Assembly (NCBI GenBank): GCA_023205875.1
Contig: CP060765.1
Span: forward strand, 434,001-498,000
Direction of reading: 5' to 3'
Length of the DNA stretch: 64,000 nt
Origin: Chloropicon primus
Taxonomy: Eukaryota > Chlorophyta > Chloropicophyceae > Chloropicales > Chloropicaceae
This document shows, piece after piece, positions 39,450-50,415 of this stretch. The first letter of the stretch is position 1. Each line of letters opens with the position of its first letter. Made by a program: the position numbers and the translations under genes. The notes beneath the pieces were generated by a model that was given only the letters and a program-made list of their open reading frames with translations, made no database searches and had not been told where the DNA came from.

Positions 39450-40959
39450 TTACTTGAGGAGGGCGGGGAAGACGTCGACTGGAACAGACACTGAACCAAG
39501 TCTCTTGAGCCTCTTCTTGCCCTCCTTCTGCTTCGCGAGCAGCTTCTTCTTCCTGCTCACGTCTCCGCCGTAACACTTCGCCAAAACGTTCTTCCTCATG
39601 GCCGAGATGGTCTCCCTGGCGATGATCTTGTTGCCGATCACCGCCTGCAGGGCGACCTCGAACACCTGCCTGTCCAGCAGATTCTTCATCTTGGACACCA
39701 CGGACTTTCCGGTCTTGTACGAGTTCACCCGGGGGACGACCTGGGACAAGCTATCGACGGTCTCGCCGTTGACCCGGATGTCCAACTTCACCAAGTCCGC
39801 GTCCTGGTGGCCGGCGTCCTCGTACTCGAGGGTGGCGTACCCCGAGGTGCAGCCCTTGAGGGAGTCGTAAAAGTCGCCCGCCAGCTCGGGGAGGGGGAGG
39901 TTGTACCTCAGCATCACCCTCTGGGATCCCAGGGCCGAGTGGTCCACCTGGTGGCCTCTGTGGTCGTGGCAAAGCTGGATGACCTTGCCGGTGAACTCGT
40001 TGGGGCACACGATGGTCGCCAGGACAATGGGCTCCATGACTCGGGTGCTCCTTCCCCAGTCCACCTCGTCCCAGTCTCCCGGGGAGAGGATTTCCTTTTC
40101 CCTCATCTCCCCGTCGATCACCTTGAGGGGAACAAAAGGCTTCGTCGCGATCACGCTCTGCGCAAACTCCTCCTCGAGCCTCTGCAGGAAGACTTCCATG
40201 TGGAGCAGGCCCAAGAATCCGCACCTGAACCCGGGCCCCAGGGCCTGGCTGGACTCCCTGTGGACCACCACGCTCGAGTCGTTCAAGGTAAGCTTCTCTA
40301 TGGCCTTCTTGAGGGACTCGTATTCATCCGTGGAGCTGGGAAAGATGCCGCCAAAGCACATGGACTTGATGGGCTTGAAGCCCGCGAGCGCCTCCACCGG
40401 CTGGTCGGCCTTGTGCAGGGTGTCGCCGATTCTTATGTCCGCCGTCTTCTTCATTCCAGTCACGAGGTACCCTATCTGCCCCCCCTCCAGCTTGTCTGTC
40501 CTCGTGGGCTCGGGGCACATCAGCCCCAACTCGAGCACCTCCAGCTCCGTCTTCGTGCCGCAGGACGCGATTTTGTCCCCCCGGGATATCTTCCCATCAA
40601 TGACCCTGCAGAGGCACACCACACCGCGAAACTGGTCGTGGTGGGCATCGAAAATCAGAGCCTTGAAGGGCCTCTCCTCCCGGTCCGTCTCCGGAGGGGC
40701 AATTCTGTGAACGACCGCGTCAAGCAACTCGGGAACCCCTTGGCCGGTCTTTGCCGACACCCTCAGGGCGGCGTCCCCTTCGCCCCCAAGGCCAAAGACG
40801 TCCTCGATCTGCTTTGTCACCTCCTCAGGATTCGCTGCTGGCATATCGATCTTGTTGACCACCGAGATGATCTACCGGCGAGTTGGAGCAGGAGGAAAAG
40901 CAAAGTCAGTTCCGCGGTCGAATCCCTGTGAGGGTTGAGTTAAAGGGAGTTAGACAGGC

Positions 40960-40995
<36 letters not shown>

Positions 40996-41626
40996 AGAGA
41001 CCGATGCGACGGTGGTTGTCACGAGGGCGGTGGCTCCGGATTGCCCTTACCTCCAAGTTCTCCTCCAAGGCCAGGAGGCAGTTCGACACGGTCTGCGCCT
41101 GAATTCCTTGCGTGGCGTCGACCAAAAGAAGACAACCTTCGCACGCGGACAACGATCTGCTCACCTCGTAAGTGAAGTCAACATGTCCCGGGGTATCCAC
41201 CAGATTCAGCAAGTATGGCAAGCCTCCCACGTGGTGCACTATGCTCGCCGTCTGCGCCTTCACCGTTATCCCCCTCTCCTTCTCGACCTTGAGCTTGTCC
41301 AAGTACTGGGAGCTTGCCTTGTCAAGAGCCTCTTTCAGGGCGCCCGTGTGCTCCAGGATCCGGTCGGCCAGGGTGGACTTGCCATGATCGATGTGCGCAA
41401 CGATGCTGAAGTTCCTTATCCTCGACGGAGGGATCGTCGAGATCAAGTTGGCAACATCTGTCTCCACTGGTGGCTGTGCTGCTGCAGTGTCTCCTCCCTC
41501 GAAAGCAGAATAATGCCGCGCACAGAGTCCACTCGCCGATGAAACGAAGCTCCGCCAAAGTCCTCCGATGCCTTCCCTCGCCCCAGGGCACGCACACCGC
41601 GGCGCCAACCTTGCGAACACCGCCAT
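39450..41626 (-). CDS. GUF1: Translation factor LepA/EF4 (GUF1), mitochondrial
   Basis: Transcript exons 41626-41051 and 40871-39450 give 665 residues. All GTPase motifs are seen: AHIDHGKST (G1), [10 protein letters not shown] (G2), DTPGHVDF (G3) and NKID (G4), followed by the LepA-specific C-terminal domain ([47 protein letters not shown]). LepA back-translocates or remodels stalled ribosomes. The presequence ([15 protein letters not shown]...[11 protein letters not shown]) resembles a mitochondrial signal, so GUF1 is favoured over plastid LepA. The intron between Glu192 and Ile193 (179 bases) carries a CA microsatellite (40965-40992) and has an unusual GGTAG acceptor. Confidence 0.93.
40965..40992. 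repeat. (CA)n microsatellite in the LepA intron
   Basis: About 13 CA units followed by GA units, inside the only intron of the LepA gene. Confidence 0.95.
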
Positions 41627-42117
41627 GGCAAGGCGACGGGCCTCTTCTCTGCCTCGCCTCTTCCGTGTCCTCCAATCCTCGCCACCGCTTCGTTTCTTTC
41701 GAGCGACGGCTTTACGGAAAGAGCAAGGGACGACGCTTCCGCCTGTCTCGTCCTCCGCCTCTCCCCTACCTTCCGTTCCAGCCAGCCTCCCTCCCCGCCC
41801 GTCCCCTTCCTCCGCGGCGCTGCAGCATCATCACTGGCGAGCACTGCGCCCTCTGGAAGGACCAAAGGCGGACGATCTCGAGACAGGAGAGGGCAAGGGC
41901 GGCAAGGGAAGGCGCGGGGGGGGGAGGGGGGGAGCTGACACGAAAGTGGATGTCACGAGCTTTCGAAAGAGCTCTCGCTTGACCTGTTTGGATTTTTGTA
42001 TCAGAACCCAGGACCAAGTCATCCTGCAACTGGCACAGCTCGGGAGAGGAGGGCGTGGAGGTGTAGGAGGGCCAGGCGATGGGTTCGGGGCTTTGAGTGG
42101 GGTTGTTGGCGGGTCAA
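41627..42117. other. Divergent promoter region of LepA and ASCC1-like genes
   Basis: No supported gene. It is CT-rich on the LepA side and GA/GG-rich on the ASCC1 side (about 41880-41935). Confidence 0.5.
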
Positions 42118-43062
42118 ATGATTCCCTATCGTGTGGTGAGTGTTGGTGCTCGAAGGTATCGGTCACACGAGTGTGGGATCACGGCACCCAACGCGAAGAG
42201 TGGAGGGGGAGGAGGGGCCAAGGGTGGCACGAGGGCACCTGCTGCCGGTGGTGGCGGAGGCGAGGGGTGTGAGTCTCACTCTGAAGAGCACCAGGTCAGC
42301 CCCGCGCTTCATCGGTATGTCGCTGGCAAGCAGGGCATCTCCCCGCAGCTGGCTCAGCTGGCTCAAGTGCAGGTATTGGGGGACAGAGTGACTCTGAAGG
42401 GAAGCCAGGAAGGGGTGTCTGCAGCGAGTGCGTTGCTCCAATCCTACGTCGCAGCGGGCGCGCAGCGGGATGCAACCACGCCATTGACACATTTCCTTTG
42501 CATCTCTTTGGCAACACCCGAGGTGAAGAACACCTACGAAGCGTTCCAGAGCAAGCACGGAGGTTATGACAGAAAGTTGTTCGCGAGGTCCTCGAGGCTT
42601 CACTTGACGCTGTCCATGCTGAAGCTGTACAGCTCGGAGCAGCTGGACGAGGCAAAGAAGGTCTTGCAAAGCTTCCAAGGCACTGCCTCGGGCCCCATCC
42701 CCGTCGACATGAAAGGCCTCGCTCTGATGAAGGGCTCGCCGGAAAAAGCCAGAGTCCTGTACGCGCAAGTTAGCGGAGATCAAGTGGACAAGTTGCAGGG
42801 CCTCTGCGATGGCGTGAAGAAGGCATTCGCTGAAGCAGGGATGTTCGTCTCGAACCCGGAGTCAGGCGTGAAGCTGCACTGCACGCTGATGAACACCCGG
42901 TGGTCCAAAGGAAGAATCAAGCACTTTGACGCCGGTGCGGTGCTGGAGCAGGACGAGAACCTAAGCCTGGGTTCGATCGAGGTGAAGGACGTGAAGCTCG
43001 TGTCTTTCACCAAAATCGGCCAGGACGACTTTTACGCAGTCTTGGATTCTGTAACCATCTGA
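42118..43062 (+). CDS. ASCC1: ASCC1-like KH and 2H-phosphoesterase protein
   Basis: A single exon of 314 residues. A Gly-rich linker is followed by a KH-like segment (about 59-112; HRYVAGKQGISPQLAQLAQ, with a GKQG loop), then an AKAP7/2H-phosphoesterase domain. Both catalytic HxT motifs are intact: RLHLTLSMLKL (His162) and KLHCTLMNTRW (His254). Animal ASCC1 pairs KH and 2H domains in the ASCC complex that works with the ALKBH3 dealkylase and the helicase ASCC3. The C-terminus (DVKLVSFTKIGQDDFYAVLDSV) matches the family end. Only 100 bases separate its stop from the E1 stop. The ATG follows a purine-rich stretch; an upstream exon cannot be excluded. Confidence 0.88.
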   Translation: MIPYRVVSVGARRYRSHECGITAPNAKSGGGGGAKGGTRAPAAGGGGGEGCESHSEEHQVSPALHRYVAGKQGISPQLAQLAQVQVLGDRVTLKGSQEGVSAASALLQSYVAAGAQRDATTPLTHFLCISLATPEVKNTYEAFQSKHGGYDRKLFARSSRLHLTLSMLKLYSSEQLDEAKKVLQSFQGTASGPIPVDMKGLALMKGSPEKARVLYAQVSGDQVDKLQGLCDGVKKAFAEAGMFVSNPESGVKLHCTLMNTRWSKGRIKHFDAGAVLEQDENLSLGSIEVKDVKLVSFTKIGQDDFYAVLDSVTI

Positions 43063-43162
43063 CTCGTATTACAAAGAATTTTCCCCAAAGGTCCTTAAGC
43101 CTTGGGCTTGCCCAAAGCTCGATATCATCGCGTATCGATAAACACTGAACTAAAAATCATTT

Positions 43163-46100
43163 TTATCTAAATTTGACGGACACCAAAGGGATGTCCACGT
43201 CCTCTCCCTCCTCGTCCTCGCAGGCCACCACGAGGTCAAAGTGATTCCTGTATTGTGGAATCTCGAGCTTGGCCACGGTCTTGACAATGTCCAAGACCTT
43301 CTTCTCGAGCCTCTCCTTGTGCTTTGGGAAGAGGTTGTTGTAAATGAGGGCCTGGCCGCAAGAGATACTGTAGGTGGTGAGGCCCCTCGTCGAGAACCAG
43401 TTCAGGAGCTCCTGCGTAGTGATGTCCCCCTCGATGATCCACCTGTCCCAAAGGCTCCACTTCATGTTGTTGTACTCAAAGAGCTTGGATGGGATGGGCT
43501 CTGCCATGGCGAAGAGAGGCAAGGAAAGGTTTCCGAACGTATTCCTGTAAGACTCCAGTGGCACGTTCTGCAACACCTTGTAGAGCTCCAGGCACACGAG
43601 GCCGGTCGCAACAGCGGTGGAGGTGGCAATGGCGGGGATGATCCTCCCAGCGATAAGCTTGGCTTGGAGCTTGTCGACCTCCTGGATGCTGTAATTCCTG
43701 GCCCTCAGGTTGGCCAGAGAAGTGATGAGCTCCATGTGGAAGTTGGTATCGTCATCCTTCTCGAACGGGATCGGGCACAGCCTGAACTTTGGCGGCAGCT
43801 CGCCACTAATCGGCTCGAGCTGCTTCAGGAGAGTCTCCACCACAGAGGCATCGTCAAAGCTCGAGGAGTACTTGTTTGTGGCCTTTGGATCCGTCTCGAT
43901 CTTCACGTCGCTCCTGGGCTGGAACTCTGGCGTCTGGTAAGAGTCCGCCGCCTGCTGGAACTGCCCGTCGTCATGGCACCACTCTGGGATGCTGATCTGG
44001 TACACCTGGGCTCTCAAGACGGAGGCAGACTTGATGAACGCCACGTGCACGGGGTCGTTGCAATCAAACTTGATTGCCCTTGGGAATCTCTTAGGAGGCG
44101 ACCAGAACGGGGACCCGTTGCTCGTCTTGGCGTCCTCTGGGAAGGTGTACACGAGCTGGGAGATCTTGTTGTAGAAGTACTCGTCGAAAAGCTTCCTGGC
44201 CCACACTATACATTCCGAGAAGGTGGTGCACTTGCTGCTGGAAAGGGATTCCACCACCTGCTCGAGCTGCTGCTTCGTCTGCCCGTCCGCCTGCTTGAGG
44301 GCGTTCGAGCTGTACTCGCTGGGGTCCTCCAGGTACGTGTTGACCTCGGCTGGGGCTTTCTCTACGTGACCTTCGAACTCGCTCCTCGCCCAAGCCAAGC
44401 AATGGTCGATGTTGTGAGGGAAGGAGTGAAGGGTGCACATGGGAGCCTGCTTCTCCGGGGGGTCCCTGCTGGCTCCGTAGTTCTCCGTCAACCCTGGGAT
44501 GACGACCTGCGTGTTGCACTTTGGCCCCAAAGTCCCAGACTCCAAGAGGGGCTTGGAGAAGTACACACACCTCATGTCCACGTAGAGCCTCGCCTTCACG
44601 TTGTCCAAAGCGTTGATCACAACATCCAAGTTCTCCCAGAACGAGTCGTTGAAGACGTCCTCCGTCTCCGGGCACACCCTGTTCTGCAAGGATGCAATGT
44701 TGAGCCCGCTGTTCATGCCCTGAGCAGCCTGGCCCGCGACCTCGCTCTTGGACCTCCCGATGTCAGTCTGCCTGAACAGGAACTGCCTGCTCAGGTTGCT
44801 CTTCTCAATGGTGTCGTCGTCGGTCACGGCAAGCTTGCCGTCCTTGCTGCAGGAGACTCCCATCATGGCCAGGAGCTTGAGGAACTCGCATCCGAGGGCG
44901 CCGGCTCCCACAACGAAAGCGTTGAGGCGCTCCAACTTTTGCTGGAACTTCTGGCCGAAGACCACGATCTGCCCGTCGTACCTCGACCCCGTGGGCTGCA
45001 CGTCCTCAAAGGCGGCCTGCTCCCCAAGGGACTCGATGCTGTCAAAGTAGAAGAATTGGAAAATGGGGTGGAACTTGCCCGAGCAGGCCTTGAGGGCCTC
45101 CTGCGCCACGATGCCGCCGATGAAGGTGGACATGGGGCTCAAGTCCCCGGAGGAGATGGCAGCGAACTTTCTCAAGAGCTTCTCGTCGAGCTCCTGCTTC
45201 TGGAAGGCTCCCCCCTTGCTCTGCTCCGACAGAGTCTGGTTCACGGAGTGGCAGATCTGCACGAACTCCTCCGCGTCCTCGGCCATACCGGGCCTCGGCA
45301 AGCTCCCCTTCTTCTGCTGGAACTCGTCCAAGGCCAAGAACGCGACGTGGAGGAGCGCTGGCCTCTCGAGCTTGGCAAAGTCGCACAGAAGGAAGTCGCC
45401 CGGGTCCGCGATGCACTCGCCCAGAGGCTTGAAGTTGAGGGTCTTTGGCTCCTTCACATTGGTGACGAGGCCGCCCGACAAGTACTTCTTGAAGCTCGTG
45501 GTGTCCTCCTCGAGCTCGAAGGAGTAGGCCTTGACGTTCTTCACCCTCCTGGGCTTCCCGTCGTTGAGCTCGGACATGCCCTCCACCTCCTTGAACTGGA
45601 CGAGCTCCCCGTCCTGAAACTCCAGCCGCTCCTCCTCCACGCAAGTGACGAGGGCCGGGGAGGACTGGGAGATCGAGGACACGATCCCGACCTGGGGCTG
45701 CTCCCCATCCACGTCGTCCACCACGAAGCTGGGCCCGAAGTCACAGAACACCTGGGCGAACAGTCCCCTCGTATCCGCCCTGATGAACGCGATCGGGGGC
45801 TGGTGGTTGTGGCAAAACGAGTCGATCCTCTTCGCCTTCTCCAAGGGACAGTCCATGCACACAACGACGTTGAACTGCGACAGGAACCCCGTCTCCTCCG
45901 ACCCGCTCGGACTCGTCACCGTCTGAACCCTCACCGCTGGGTTCAGTTCTTGTAACTTGGCTGCGCAACACTCTGCCCTGTTCTTCCCCACGTCCCCTTC
46001 CTTGAAGTAGAACTGGCTCGACAAGTCCGCCACCTCCACCGCCCCTCCGTCCTCCAGAGACACCGCCTTCACCCCCGCCAGCACCAAGTTCTTCGCGATC

Positions 46101-46264
46101 TCCACCCCGAGTCCCTTGAGTCCCGACACGAGGACGTGGCTCGACGCCATTTTCCTGAAGGTGTCCCTGCCATACACCGCAAGCTGTCTCGAGTGCAGGT
46201 CCTCATCGATCTCAGTCTTCATCCCATGGCTACTACTCATCTTCTCCCCTCTCTTCCTTTTCAT
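43163..46264 (-). CDS. UBA1: Ubiquitin-activating enzyme E1 (UBA1)
   Basis: A single exon of 1033 residues. The N-terminal MKRKRGEK could be a nuclear signal, followed by the family start [15 protein letters not shown]. Both ThiF-type repeats are present: the inactive one ([21 protein letters not shown]) and the active adenylation one ([40 protein letters not shown]). The catalytic cysteine is Cys610 in [16 protein letters not shown]. The ubiquitin-fold domain forms the C-terminus ([22 protein letters not shown]). It adenylates ubiquitin and passes it to E2 enzymes. The frame is open upstream, but the first ATG is at 46264. A TTACA at 43069-43073 may serve as poly(A) signal. The gene is long and intronless. 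Confidence 0.95.
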   Translation of the reverse strand: MKRKRGEKMSSSHGMKTEIDEDLHSRQLAVYGRDTFRKMASSHVLVSGLKGLGVEIAKNLVLAGVKAVSLEDGGAVEVADLSSQFYFKEGDVGKNRAECCAAKLQELNPAVRVQTVTSPSGSEETGFLSQFNVVVCMDCPLEKAKRIDSFCHNHQPPIAFIRADTRGLFAQVFCDFGPSFVVDDVDGEQPQVGIVSSISQSSPALVTCVEEERLEFQDGELVQFKEVEGMSELNDGKPRRVKNVKAYSFELEEDTTSFKKYLSGGLVTNVKEPKTLNFKPLGECIADPGDFLLCDFAKLERPALLHVAFLALDEFQQKKGSLPRPGMAEDAEEFVQICHSVNQTLSEQSKGGAFQKQELDEKLLRKFAAISSGDLSPMSTFIGGIVAQEALKACSGKFHPIFQFFYFDSIESLGEQAAFEDVQPTGSRYDGQIVVFGQKFQQKLERLNAFVVGAGALGCEFLKLLAMMGVSCSKDGKLAVTDDDTIEKSNLSRQFLFRQTDIGRSKSEVAGQAAQGMNSGLNIASLQNRVCPETEDVFNDSFWENLDVVINALDNVKARLYVDMRCVYFSKPLLESGTLGPKCNTQVVIPGLTENYGASRDPPEKQAPMCTLHSFPHNIDHCLAWARSEFEGHVEKAPAEVNTYLEDPSEYSSNALKQADGQTKQQLEQVVESLSSSKCTTFSECIVWARKLFDEYFYNKISQLVYTFPEDAKTSNGSPFWSPPKRFPRAIKFDCNDPVHVAFIKSASVLRAQVYQISIPEWCHDDGQFQQAADSYQTPEFQPRSDVKIETDPKATNKYSSSFDDASVVETLLKQLEPISGELPPKFRLCPIPFEKDDDTNFHMELITSLANLRARNYSIQEVDKLQAKLIAGRIIPAIATSTAVATGLVCLELYKVLQNVPLESYRNTFGNLSLPLFAMAEPIPSKLFEYNNMKWSLWDRWIIEGDITTQELLNWFSTRGLTTYSISCGQALIYNNLFPKHKERLEKKVLDIVKTVAKLEIPQYRNHFDLVVACEDEEGEDVDIPLVSVKFR

Positions 46265-46811
46265 GAACACCTCCACGAGCACACCACTCCGTCTCCTCAC
46301 GATCGATCAACCCCGACCGACACCCCCACTCCCTCTCTCCCCCGCCTCCTTCTAAATCAAACCCACACCAAAACCCTAAAACCTCGCGAAACCCTAAAAA
46401 CAAATCCACCAAGGGAGGTGTGTGGCTGGGAACAAAGGATCTCTCGGCCGGGGCGGCGAGGTGAGGAGGCGAGGAGCGGCGTGGCCGCGGGGATGGCCAT
46501 GGCGATGGCGATGGGTCGGGATCCTGGGCGTGCCGATTAACTCTCTCTCTTTCTCACCATCTCTTGCTCTCTTCGTGTGAAAGGACAGGACAGGAACACG
46601 ACAGGAGGAGGATCTCTCGAGGTGAGGAGGGGAGGAGCGGCGTGGCCGCGGGGATGGCCATGGCGATGGCGATGGGTCGGGATCCTGGGCGTGCCGATTA
46701 ACTCTCTCTCTTTCTCTCTTTCTCACCACCTCTTTCTCACCATCTCTTGCTCTCTTCGTGTGAAAGGACAGGACGAGAGGCAGCAGCAACGGATTGGGAT
46801 TGGCTTGGCTC

Positions 46812-46842
<31 letters not shown>

Positions 46843-47001
46843 CGCGGGTCGTCGTTGTCGCCGGGCGCGATTGAGGCGGCGGTCAAGACGACGACGAGGG
46901 CGACGAAGGCGAGGGGCGGGCGGGTCTTGGCGGGCGTGGGCGCCACCCAGTACCACCAACGCTTGGGAGCACGGGGGCGACGCGGGCTCCTCGGCAGCAG
47001 G
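46265..47001. other. Divergent spacer with a duplicated block
   Basis: Carries the two-copy duplication at 46461-46774 and a CT run (about 46811-46836). The frame from about 46747 is open into the ABHD gene, but the low-complexity leader suggests 5' UTR. Confidence 0.5.
46461..46774. repeat. Tandem duplication upstream of the ABHD gene
   Basis: Copy 1 begins at 46461 and copy 2 at 46622 (161-base spacing). Both start GTGAGGAGG, run through GGAGCGGCGTGGCCGCGGGG and GGGTCGGGATCCTGGGCGTG, enter a CT-rich stretch and end CTTCGTGTGAAAGGACAGGA. Copy 2 has about 20 extra bases in the CT-rich part. Similarity starts before the GTGAGG, in GGATCTCTC. Each copy begins GT and ends AG, so each could be an untranslated intron. 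Confidence 0.85.
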
Positions 47002-48348
47002 ATGGCGGGACGCAGCGCGACGGCGGGGGAGCCCGCGGGGGTACTGTCCACCGAGTCCATCGCCGTTGAGGCGGACTTGTGCGACTACGGGGACCTCCAC
47101 GTGACGAGCGGGACGCACAAGGAGGGGCTGTACTTCAAAGTGGGCAGCTCGTTGGCCAGGGGGTTCATCTCGGCGACGGAGGCCGTGAGGAAGAGGAGCA
47201 AATTCCTTCGCACACCGTGGTGGGCCAAGAACGGGCACGTGAACACCTTGGTCGGCCACATGCTCCGTGGTACGAGGGGGCACCCGGGCGAGGGGTACGA
47301 CCGCATGCTTCTCAGGACGGATGACGGGGGAACCCTCTCGATCGACGTGACAAAGGCGGCCGGGGTCGGGGAGAAGGGCGTCGGCGGTGCGACGGAGGAG
47401 CCTTTCGTGCTGATGATCGCTGGCTTGGGGGGAAGCAGCGCGGATCCGTACACCCAGGCCATGACCTCGGCCTGCGCGAGGAGGGGCTGGAAGTCCGCGG
47501 TCATCTGCATGAGGGGAACGGGGCAGGGACCCGTCACCTCGGGGCGCCTCTTCAGCGCCAGGAGGGGGTCCACGGACGACGTGAGGTTCGTCATGCGGGA
47601 GCTCAAGACAAAGGGTGTGATCGAGGAGGACCAACCGATTTTCGGGATAGGTTGGAGCCTCGGCGGGTGCATCATGTCCAACACCGTCCTGGAGCAGGAC
47701 GAGCTGGATCCTCCGCTGAGGATCGAAGCCGCTGCGGCCTTGGGCGCTCCCTACGACCTCCACGAGTCCTCGGAGCTGCTCAAGCCCTTCCCCAACAAGA
47801 TTTACTCGTCGAGAATGGCGCAAGGCTTGGTGAACATCCTAAAGCCAGTGGCCCACGTGTTCGACGGCGTCCACAAGAATTACTTGGGAGAGGAAAACAG
47901 CTTCGAGTTCAACGGGGACAAGTGCTACGAGTGCAAGTCCATCTTGGAATTCGACGAGGCTCTTACCGCCCCTTTCTTCGGCTTCAAGTCCGCGAAAGAC
48001 TACTACGATTTCTCTTCCCCCGGGCGGAGGTTCAGCGAATCGTCCCCCTCCGTGCCGACGATTTTGGTCTCCGCGCTGGACGATCCGGTGGTGGGCAACG
48101 TCGGCATCCCCTTCGAGGCCGCCAGGAAGAACGAGAACGTGGTGGTGGTCGCCACCGACAGCGGCGGTCACTTGGGCTGGTGCCAGAGCACCCACCTCGG
48201 TTGCGGCTTCGCAAAAAACACGCAGGAGACGAGCTGGACAGAAGATCTTGTGATGGATTTCTTTCACCAGGCTCTGCAGCAGAGGCAGGCAAAGACCGGT
48301 GACGCAGCCTCATCGAAGGCGGAGGCGGTGGCCTCCTTCCCTGTCTGA
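47002..48348 (+). CDS. Alpha/beta hydrolase of the YheT/ABHD1-3 (EMB8) family
   Basis: A single exon of 448 residues. Typical family blocks are FLRTPWWAKNGHVNTLVGHML, then MIAGLGGSSADPYTQAM, an RGTGQGPVTSGRLFSA loop, the nucleophile elbow GIGWSLGGCIMSN (Ser), an acid in SALDDPVVG and the His in DSGGHLGW. Relatives (bacterial YheT, animal ABHD1/2/3, plant EMB8) hydrolyse lipids or esters, and the physiological substrate is often unknown. The N-terminal 50 residues are divergent. The start is the ATG after a long low-complexity open leader. Confidence 0.88.
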   Translation: MAGRSATAGEPAGVLSTESIAVEADLCDYGDLHVTSGTHKEGLYFKVGSSLARGFISATEAVRKRSKFLRTPWWAKNGHVNTLVGHMLRGTRGHPGEGYDRMLLRTDDGGTLSIDVTKAAGVGEKGVGGATEEPFVLMIAGLGGSSADPYTQAMTSACARRGWKSAVICMRGTGQGPVTSGRLFSARRGSTDDVRFVMRELKTKGVIEEDQPIFGIGWSLGGCIMSNTVLEQDELDPPLRIEAAAALGAPYDLHESSELLKPFPNKIYSSRMAQGLVNILKPVAHVFDGVHKNYLGEENSFEFNGDKCYECKSILEFDEALTAPFFGFKSAKDYYDFSSPGRRFSESSPSVPTILVSALDDPVVGNVGIPFEAARKNENVVVVATDSGGHLGWCQSTHLGCGFAKNTQETSWTEDLVMDFFHQALQQRQAKTGDAASSKAEAVASFPV

Positions 48349-48756
48349 TTCAAACATTTAATTCATTTTTGGTGATTCAGAAATCCTCGGAGTGCCTGAA
48401 GCACGCAACGAACCCCCCACACACACACACATACCCCTGTCTCATGAATGCACCTGCCCAGGCCAATCCTCATCAATCCACACACACACACACGCACTTC
48501 ATCATCACCACCACCATCAATCACCATCATCGCCATCTTAGTGCCTCTTCCCTGTCCTCTGTCCCTCATCAGGGAGTGCAAACGGCGAAAGCCAGAGGTA
48601 GAAGGTCACGGGGGACGTGAACCATCGCCGATGCCCCCCATGATCTCGTCCCCTCCCTGTCCAGGCCCCTCATCCTCCCCCTCCTGCCTTGGCTTCTGAT
48701 CATCATTCAATTTTTGTGTCCAAAGACCAAGGCAGCAGCCGTCGAGCGTGAGGAGG
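48349..48756. other. Spacer between ABHD and CCDC47 genes
   Basis: CA and CAT repeats (about 48416-48535) and CT-rich DNA; no gene is seen. Confidence 0.5.
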
Positions 48757-49089
48757 ATGGCGAGACGAGCTTCGACCAGATTCGTAGCCCTTGCGGCCCT
48801 CGTGGCCTTTGTGTTGTGCCACGCTTCTACGGGCCCTCTGTTGGGTTCCAGTAACCACCTCTCCGCGGTCTCTTCCTCGTCCTCGGTGCAAAGGCATGAC
48901 CGAGCCTTCAGTCTCTTTCCAGGAGCAGAGGCAGTGGAGTTGGACGGATGGGAGGACGACCAAGCGGAGACCTTCGCAGCGGAGGACGACGGCTTCGAAG
49001 AGCCTTTGAAGGACGACCAGGCCGGCAAGGTAAGGAAGCCGAAGGGGCAGCAAAGCCTCCGCTCTCTCTGCTGCTCTCTCTCTCCTCTC

Positions 49090-49125
<36 letters not shown>

Positions 49126-50351
49126 TCTGAGACTGACTGACGATCCTGTTCTTGGCTACTCAGGCGGTGGGAGGGGAGGGCAAGGCGGAAGGGAAGGCGA
49201 AGCCTGCAACGCATTCGGCCACGAAGAGCCAAGCGCCCCAGAAGCCCTACGTGCCTTGGAAGGAGCGTGGCTTTGCATATTGGGTGAACCTCTTTGATGA
49301 GTTTGCCAAAGTGGTGGTGAACGAGCACAAGGGGGAGCTGGTCCTGTTGGTGGTCGCGAGTCTTTACGCGCTCAACTACGTCATCGGGTCACGAAGGAAC
49401 GAGTCGGTCGTGCTGGAGTGGGCAAACACTTTTGGCCTGCAGCACGAGAGCACCGTGTACGGCAAGAACTTTGCTCTCGTCGGGTTGGAGAACAAAACCT
49501 CCGCCAGTGAGATCATATTCAGGGAGTCCCAGGCGTGCTTCAAGTGCTACGCGACCGGCAGGCGGTACGTGAACTGGGTAATGACGACCTTAGACCTCAG
49601 AAAGAGGCAAGACTTGATGTCGGAGTTGATCAACTTGGTGATGCCTGCCAAGGATAAGCTGGTGGTTGACGTCAGCATGACCGAGTCTGCGATGGATCCC
49701 ATGGTTTTTGCGATAGTGAAGAAAAAGTTGGCCAAACGCTTCGTGTCAGAGCACAAGGACGTGAAGAAGTACGCGACTGTCGTTACCGATCCACAGGCGA
49801 TCCTCAATACCAGCAAATCGACCTCGGATTACACGTGGCCGAGGAGGAAGCTCGTGGTTGTATCGGAATCCAAGGAGCTCTTCTCCATGCTGGTGTCCGA
49901 AGCCGTGCTCAAGAACGTCTTTGACTCGAAGGTTTACCTCAAGCACTTTGAAAAGTACTTCGAGTGCATGTACGTGACCTCAGAGGGTCCCGTTCCAGGG
50001 ACAGAGCCGACGAAGAACCTTCTGAGGTTTGAGTTCTCGCTGCCGAGCGACACTAAGAAGATGGGAGAGTTGCATAGCCTCATGGAATTCATGTTTCACG
50101 AGATCGATCTTATTGGCTCCCAGAAACTCAGCCCGGAGGCGTCGAGGAAGGCTCAAAAGAGGAGGAAGGAGGTGGAAGCGGAGTTGTTCAAGGAGAGCCT
50201 CGCATCGAGGCAAGAGGCGGCCGCGAGGAAGAGGGAGGAGAAGTTCAACAAAGAGAAGTCGAGCATGACTCCGGCTCAGGTGGCGAAAGCGGAGGAGAAG
50301 AGGAAGAATAAGATTCTGAAGAAGAATAGGCCAAAGATGAAAATGAAGTAA
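48757..50351 (+). CDS. CCDC47: CCDC47 (PAT complex) ER membrane protein
   Basis: Exons 48757-49029 and 49164-50351 give 486 residues. A cleavable signal peptide (MARRASTRFVALAALVAFVL) is followed by an acidic lumenal segment (ELDGWEDDQAETFAAEDDGFEE), a membrane helix (ELVLLVVASLYALNYVIG) and a cytosolic DUF1682 domain. The C-terminus is a basic coiled coil ending KILKKNRPKMKMK, as in animal CCDC47 and plant homologues. With Asterix it forms the PAT chaperone that guards unassembled membrane helices at the Sec61 translocon, and it contacts the ribosome. The intron (134 bases) contains a 34-base TG array (49091-49124). A TGTAA lies at 50394-50398. Confidence 0.92.
49091..49124. repeat. (TG)n microsatellite in the CCDC47 intron
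   Basis: About 17 TG units, between donor 49030 and acceptor 49163. Confidence 0.95.
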
Positions 50352-50415
50352 TTCATCATTGCGTGCCGGACCTCGGAACAATACTTATTCATGTGTAAAT
50401 AAATTTGACGCTCCG

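Noticed and set aside
40915-40935. GGTCGAATCC, resembling a tRNA B box
   Set aside because: It lies in the LepA intron with no cloverleaf or A box around it.
170-46000. Very long antisense open frames, for example 170-1540 minus, 16911-19133 minus, 30372-32447 minus and 43241-45955 plus
   Set aside because: They mirror real genes with high GC and few antisense stop codons, and their translations are Leu/Val/Arg-rich with no family match.
46747-47001. An 85-codon N-terminal extension of the ABHD hydrolase
   Set aside because: It is translated from a CT microsatellite and duplicated DNA; the ATG at 47002 is where family-like sequence can begin.
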